64,000 nucleotides of DNA from Augochlora pura (Eukaryota; Arthropoda; Insecta; Hymenoptera; Halictidae): assembly GCF_028453695.1 (NCBI RefSeq), contig NC_135779.1, forward strand, positions 3,720,001-3,784,000, read 5' to 3'. The notes below the pieces were generated by a model. The model had not been told where the DNA came from and ran no database searches. It saw only the letters and a program-made list of their open reading frames with translations. Made by a program: the position numbers and the translations under genes. Positions 60,517-64,000 of the stretch are shown here, piece by piece (within the stretch, counting starts at the first letter, position 1; every line of letters begins with the position of its first letter).

Positions 60517-60896
60517 GACTGGTCGCACGAGACTCTGGGAGAGACATTTGGGGCCGTTAACGCTTGCGATCCACGGTCTCTCCATTGGCGCAGGCGTGCG
60601 TATGCATGCACGTGCAGAGCGGCGATCGCTGCATGTACGAGCAGCTCGCGCTCGCGAAAGAACGTGCTCGTTCGCCACGCTAGCCCTGGCCTAGATAAGC
60701 CGGCTACTCGGCTTTGCATCGTTGCATCGCTTTAAGCACGACTCGCTCGCGCTCCAAGTTCCAAGCCGCGCGATCTATCGGCGTCCTTTTCCTCGATCGA
60801 CCGGCCGCCTCGATACTCGTCCCTGTGCATCCCTAATACGTCTCTGTTGCTCTCCTAATTTCGAGTCTCCCCCTTCGGCCACCTCTCTCTTCTCCT

Positions 60897-60931
<35 letters not shown>

Positions 60932-63603
60932 TGTCTCTCAGAGAACCGCGCGCGACACTCTCTCGGATCAAAGCAGCGGTTCGCGCGCGCGGCTCGCTAA
61001 TTTCCGTGACTCGTTCCCGTGACACCATTTCCCTGCGCGCGCGTTATCGTCGTCGTTCGTATGGTTACGAAAGAAGTCGATACGCTGTAAATTATAATGC
61101 TGTTCGTCTTTTTCCTCTTCCCTGCGAAGCCGCGTTTCCTTTCGACCGAGTCCTGCCTTCTCCGGGCTTCGGAATCGTGCGCTCTCACTTTATGATCATT
61201 GCTTTCGAATTCACCCTAGAGTGACGCAGGCAAGCTCCGCGGTGTTTGCACTTGAACTCTGTTGAAAACCATGTGGGCGTATTTGGTGTTTGGTGTCGTG
61301 TACGGGACACGAGCGCTTTGAATAAGAAACGATGGATTTGGGGTTGTCTGTTAACGGTACTTGTCGAGGGGGTGCGATGCACCCGACGACTTAAAGATGG
61401 CGGTGAAGGAAAGAAATCTGACTGTTTGCAGATGATGTTAATATTTCTAGAAATACCGTTCACGCTGTTATTACTATATAATATTATAAATGTAACTTAT
61501 TTGTGGTATATATGGAGTACATATGTGTACCTATATGTACGGTATTCTTTTTAAAAGTTTTAATTCGAGCATTGGAAATTTCAGCATAATTGTGATGATG
61601 TAATTATAACCATACTTGTGATAGTAATATCATTAGTATCCATTAGTATCAATATAGTATAATGATACATAATTGTAATAATCATGATTGCGATGATCTC
61701 AACAATCGGTGTTGATTGATAATTATTAAAAATTACAATTCGCTGCTCATTATAACTAGTTTAAAATAACTTATAATAACTAACGAGTTATAATCGTTAA
61801 TTATTAATCAAATTAATTTTCTGCCCGACTATGTATGTAGACTATGTACAGCGATTTACACCATAGTGATTTACAGTATAGTGATTTAAGCTTTACTTCC
61901 GAGCAGTGTCATCGTCGCGATGATCGATCTCGGAACTTTTGGTAGCTGTCGTTCCATTGGAAGTTCGAACGACAGATTGAAATCGGGGAGACATCGAGTA
62001 AGGAACCGCGGTGAAAAAGAAATCTCGGTCGACGACGCCGGTGAGGTGATTCCACTGTGGGAACGCGGCTTAAGGTCGCGTGAATCCGCGCACCGCAACA
62101 GCGGACAGTGAAACTATGCCGCTTTTTTCCTCGGCTCTTTTCTTTTCTTCGAGCGGCACCGACGCGATCCGACTCGCCTTTCCCTACGACGGTGAACCCG
62201 GCCACTTTTCCCAGCTGCAACGAAATCAAAACTTTTTCGCCGCGAGGACCCGGTTCCGTCGTCTTCTTGCGAACGGTGAAAACCATGCGATAAATTTTCA
62301 GCTGATCGGGGGACTATTATATTGTCTGCAAAAGCATTCTTTATGCGGCGTCGATTCAATGGAAGCGTAGAAACATGATCTATTGTTCTATGTGTGTAAT
62401 TATATGATATGAAAGGGTGTGTTTTTGACATTAGAATTGTTATTATTTTAATAGGAATTGTAAATTCAATTCTCTTTGGTACGTGTAAATTGTGTGATAC
62501 ATTGGTATTGTATATTTTTTTACTCTTTTTTTTAAATGCAACCCTTAAATATATCAATTTTAATAGAAGTGGACTTAGGTGAAATCGAGATATTTAAGGG
62601 TTGAGATTGAGAAAAATAAAATAAGTGTATTATCTAAGAGACTTAAATTTATAATTGCTAATAAAATAACAGCGATAATTAAAAAGGCATTCGAATAGTT
62701 TATTTTTTGAAATAATTTTAATTACGTTAAGAATTTCTGTCTTATCTTTATTGTAACTTGAAGTGGATATCCTTCAATATTTATTTAATATTATCGTATT
62801 AATACGTTCCATTAAAAATGATATTCTATTACAGATTCCAATTTCTCCAACCCTAAGGAACTCTATTTTGATTTCCCGGCGCTCTCATCGTCGTCGGGGA
62901 ACGTAACGGTCTCGCCAGGGGGATGCCGCATCGACGCGCGCCAGGCCTGTCAGATTTTTGTTTCGGTTTAACCTCGTTGCCGGTGGTTCGCCGCGCGCTT
63001 TCGAAAACCCCGAGACACGGTCGCACAATTCGTCGGGTAAAAATACATTTTTCCGTGTTGCGGCTGAAAAGGGGGCTAGGTGGATGTAACGCCCCGGCAC
63101 GGCCCGCCCCGGCTCGGCATCATCCGAGGCGGTATAATACCGTAACCTCGATTCCGCGCAATGAAAACGGTGTTACGCCATTTTCCCCTGTCAGTGAAAT
63201 GCGATCTATTTTCACGGAATTCGTCCCGCGCGCCGCGAGCGGCTCGAGTGATCCGCGCTGGCACGTTCCCTCTCATTCTCCGTTACTTCCTCTCCCGCCT
63301 CGACCGAACACACAACGATCCGCGGTCCGACGAAAACCACCCGGCGACGAACTAGAAAAAAGAAAGGGCGAAGAAGAAGCGGCCGCGAGAAGAAGGTGCG
63401 CGCGGTAAAGCCCGCGAGAAGGACCGCGGCAACGCGCGGCGCCGAGCCGACGTTTTCACGGTGGCGACGCCGCAACGAAATTAGGTCGAACCGGCTCGAA
63501 ATCACGAGGCTTCGTAATACCGTTCGCGTTCTCGTAATCGACCGATGATGCCGGAATTAATGCGGTCACCCCCGCGCGTGTTTCGACTTCTGTCGACGCT
63601 TCG

Positions 63604-63609
<6 letters not shown>

Positions 63610-63634
<25 letters not shown>
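63610..63634. repeat. (CT)n microsatellite
   Basis: CT run near the right edge. Confidence 0.85.
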
Positions 63635-64000
63635 TCCCTGCGTTTCCTGCTTCCTAGATCGATGCGGCTATATAGCTTCTTTCGGAGACCGTTCACGGTC
63701 GCCGATGTCCGCCGGCTCGATCCACCGCTCGAATATCGAGCTGCACGAAAATCGTTGCGACATCGATGCAGCTCCGGTTCGATCGCGATTTTCCAGGAAC
63801 CGGCCGATCGATGCGCTCCCGGAACTCTGGCCGGCGATCGATCGAAAGCGGAACTCGGCTCGAAAACAATGGAACGCTCGCCGTCTTATCGATTTCTTTA
63901 CTTCTCGGAATGCATTGCACTTTTGACACGACGAATTCGAATTTCTGCAAACTGTACACGATAACAATATTGTACACGATTAGTAGTAATCATTAATGAA

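Larger units (their letters stand above)
55191..64000. other. Non-coding DNA, no gene recognised
   Basis: Contains the small element at 55246-55457, GGA/GAA triplets at 56405-56482, long (GA)n at 56730-56797 and 60336-60516, (CT)n at 57451-57493, 60890-60920 and 63610-63634, and a 20-bp direct repeat at 57108-57160. AT-rich blocks lie at 58190-58820, 59580-60110, 61430-61900 and 62340-62870. No splice-bounded coding block was recognised. If E74A exists upstream as in fly, this would be part of its first introns. Confidence 0.5.

Noticed and set aside
60099..60719. 206-codon minus-strand frame
   Set aside because: Mostly Ser/Leu from the long GA tract at 60336-60516.
40233..64000. E74A-specific acidic N-terminal exons
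   Set aside because: No frame with the expected acidic N-terminus was found on the minus strand; it is probably beyond the right edge.
1..64000. CRISPR array, prokaryotic operon, phage or defence system
   Set aside because: No regularly spaced direct repeats with unique spacers, no dense coding and no ribosome-binding pattern; the DNA is clearly an animal intron-rich locus.

Overview
The window is animal nuclear DNA, most likely from an insect and probably a hymenopteran (bee or wasp). Three things suggest this: large GT-AG introns, CpG-rich DNA alternating with AT-rich islands every 1-2 kb, and dozens of (GA)n/(CT)n tracts. Nothing looks bacterial. Most long open reading frames are artefacts of the CT/GA repeats (Ser-Leu or Arg-Glu runs) or of stop-poor GC-rich DNA.

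One gene can be supported. It lies on the minus strand and I identify it as the ecdysone-induced ETS transcription factor E74 (Eip74EF). Four coding exons are visible, in transcript order 40232-39911, 11815-11558, 6192-6025 and 5459-5220. All junctions have GT/AG ends and all are phase 1, so the exons join into one open frame of 988 nt (329 codons plus one base). The first exon starts at an ATG with an upstream in-frame stop and carries PLDLSVR, a CtBP-type repression motif. This fits the short E74B class of isoform. The next three exons carry the linker shared by E74 isoforms, with landmarks LLHGILS, YTTAT, SPADSGVSDV and LKARL in the order I recall from fly E74, followed by a His-rich segment. 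The DNA-binding ETS domain is not in the window and should lie to the left of base 1. E74A-specific first exons were not found and would be expected to the right of base 64000.

Layout: 1-5219 is the start of the intron leading to the off-window exon(s). 5220-6192 holds two exons around a 565-bp intron. 6193-11557 is a 5.4-kb intron ending, in genomic order, next to an A-rich (U-rich in the RNA) degenerate repeat. 11558-11815 is an exon. 11816-39910 is a 28-kb intron. 39911-40232 is the first coding exon. 40233 to about 42200 is its 5' flank (leader and promoter region). 42200-64000 holds no recognisable gene and is either upstream DNA or an intron of a longer E74 isoform.

The non-coding DNA holds simple repeats, a TTAA-flanked miniature inverted-repeat element, two copies of a second small TTAA-type element, diverged tandem duplications, G-quadruplex-prone runs, and a direct repeat of nuclear-receptor half-sites containing a perfect FTZ-F1-type site. 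That last feature would suit an ecdysone-responsive gene but is unproven. I see no second protein gene, no tRNA or rRNA, no CRISPR array and no convincing new system.
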